Shown here one piece after another: positions 5,594 to 6,680 of a stretch of 6,680 nt of DNA; position 1 is the stretch's first letter, and every line of letters starts with the position of its first letter. The notes beneath the pieces were generated by a model. The model saw only the letters and a program-made list of their open reading frames with translations, did not search any database and was not told the DNA's origin. Source of the DNA: Lachnospiraceae bacterium (lineage in GTDB: Bacteria; Bacillota; Clostridia; Lachnospirales; Lachnospiraceae); NCBI GenBank assembly GCA_017380975.1, contig JAFOCX010000086.1:1-6680 (forward strand). Reading direction: 5' to 3'. The translations under genes were made by a program, and so were the position numbers.

Positions 5594-6680
5594 ATGAATT
5601 CCTTTTTGACGCACCACCGAAGAAAAATCCTCATTGTTACGGTCAGTGCCATGCTTTTGATCCTGGGGCTGATCGGGCAGTTAGGCTATCTGATGATCGC
5701 AAGATCGGAACATTACAGTGCGCTGGCAGATGAACTGCATCAGCGAGAACGGACGATCAAAGCCGCCCGCGGAGAGATCGTGGACCGAAATGGCGTGGTC
5801 ATTGCGACCAATCGGACGGTCTGTACGGTTTCTGTGATTTTTAACCAGGTGGAAGAGCGGGAAAAGGTCATAGAGGTGCTCTGTGACGAGCTGCATCTGC
5901 CGGAAGCAGAGGTGCGGAAAAAGGTTGAAAAACGTTCTTCGAGAGAGATCATAAAGACGAACGTGGATAAGGCGGTCGGTGATAAGATCCGCAAATATGA
6001 CCTTGCAGGAGTCAAGGTAGACGAGGATTACAAACGATATTATCCGTATCACAGCCTGGCTTCGAAGGTGCTGGGCTTTACCGGAGCAGATAATCAGGGG
6101 ATCATCGGTCTGGAAGTCAAATATGAGTCTTATCTCAAAGGTCGGGACGGCGTGATCCTGACTTTGGCGGATGCCAAGGGTGTGGAACTGGAATATGCAG
6201 CAGAAGACCGGGTGGAACCCATAGCAGGAAATACCCTGACCGTCAGTCTGGATGTGAATATTCAAAAATATGCGGAGCAGGCTGCATATCAGGTGATGGA
6301 ACGAAAAAGCGCCAAAGCCGTTTCCATCGTGATCATGAATCCGCAGAATGGCGAGATCTATGCCATGGTCAATGTCCCGGAGTTTGATCTGAATGATCCT
6401 TTTGAGCTTGGAACGGATGTGGTTTTCAGTTCGGCAGAAGAAAAGCAGAATCTCTTGAATCACATGTGGAGGAATCGCTGCATCAACGATACTTATGAAC
6501 CGGGATCGACGTTTAAGATCATTACAGCCGCTGCCGGACTGGAAGCCGGTGTGGTATCCTTGACGGACCAGTTTTCATGTCCCGGATTTCGCATTGTAGA
6601 AGACCGGAAGATCCGCTGCCATAAGGTCGGCGGTCACGGAGGAGAAACATTCCTGCAGGGAGCGATGAATTCCTGCAACC
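5594..6680 (+). CDS. Class B penicillin-binding protein (SpoVD/FtsI-like), second of two, 3' truncated by window
   Basis: The frame is open from ATG 5594 to the end of the window, giving 362 residues without a stop. It begins MNSFLTHHRRKILIVTVSAM: a short basic cytoplasmic tail, then a membrane anchor (about 12-34). The pedestal domain opens with ARGEIVDRNG (58-67), and YKRYYPYHSLASKVLGF follows. The transpeptidase domain begins near residue 210 (TVSLDVNIQKYAE). The catalytic motif is STFK with Ser305 and Lys308, and SCN at 360-362 are the last full codons, so the KTG motif lies outside. AGGTG at 5582-5586 sits 7 bases before the ATG, and an in-frame stop at 5561 bounds the start. It is a paralogue of the PBP upstream (shared NPxNGEI.AM, FDLNDP, MWRN, YEPGS and GVV blocks) but has a more compact region before the transpeptidase domain. 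In clostridia SpoVD-type PBPs occupy this place, so a sporulation role is plausible; a division role is the alternative. Confidence 0.93.
   Translation, partial: MNSFLTHHRRKILIVTVSAMLLILGLIGQLGYLMIARSEHYSALADELHQRERTIKAARGEIVDRNGVVIATNRTVCTVSVIFNQVEEREKVIEVLCDELHLPEAEVRKKVEKRSSREIIKTNVDKAVGDKIRKYDLAGVKVDEDYKRYYPYHSLASKVLGFTGADNQGIIGLEVKYESYLKGRDGVILTLADAKGVELEYAAEDRVEPIAGNTLTVSLDVNIQKYAEQAAYQVMERKSAKAVSIVIMNPQNGEIYAMVNVPEFDLNDPFELGTDVVFSSAEEKQNLLNHMWRNRCINDTYEPGSTFKIITAAAGLEAGVVSLTDQFSCPGFRIVEDRKIRCHKVGGHGGETFLQGAMNSCN

Noticed and set aside
5681..6463. 260-residue open frame on the minus strand
   Set aside because: It lies wholly antisense to the second PBP, whose frame carries clear family motifs. 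The antisense product shows no recognisable domain.

Overview
The window is the start of a dcw (division and cell wall) cluster from a Gram-positive, spore-forming member of the Bacillota. Family Lachnospiraceae or a close clostridial relative is my inference. It rests on the mraZ-rsmH-ftsL-PBP gene order, a Spo0E-type sporulation phosphatase beside it, moderate GC, strong AGGAG-type ribosome binding sites, and the style of the RsmH and PBP sequences. All genes lie on the + strand, and base and codon use look uniform, with no sign of mobile DNA.

Layout. Positions 1-633 hold the end of an upstream transcription unit: the C-terminal part of lgt (lipoprotein diacylglyceryl transferase), then a 53-residue Spo0E-like protein whose ATG directly follows the lgt stop codon. 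A strong intrinsic terminator (about 658-688) closes this unit. Positions 690-829 are the control region of the dcw operon: a sigma-A-like promoter (TTGCCA, 17 bp, TAAGAT), then four TGG-containing boxes at exact 10-bp spacing plus a fifth at 11 bp, the expected operator of MraZ. Then come mraZ (830-1255), rsmH (1252-2187, ATGA overlap), ftsL (2233-2697), a 721-residue class B penicillin-binding protein with an acidic C-terminal tail (2675-4840), a YkgJ-type cysteine-cluster protein (4849-5517), and a second class B PBP (from 5594) that runs off the end at its SxN motif.

How the genes work together. MraZ is the operon's own regulator and RsmH methylates 16S rRNA. FtsL belongs to the divisome subcomplex that activates septal synthesis, and the class B PBPs crosslink septal or spore peptidoglycan. 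Lgt makes lipoproteins and the Spo0E-like protein probably restrains Spo0A, so the neighbourhood joins envelope growth, division and the sporulation decision.

The least ordinary points are the YkgJ cysteine-cluster gene between two PBP paralogues, with a 9-bp tandem duplication that lengthens its cysteine motif; the five-box MraZ operator; the paralogous PBPs with different active-site motifs (SPAK and STFK); and a possible internal promoter before the second PBP. I see no wholly new multi-gene system.
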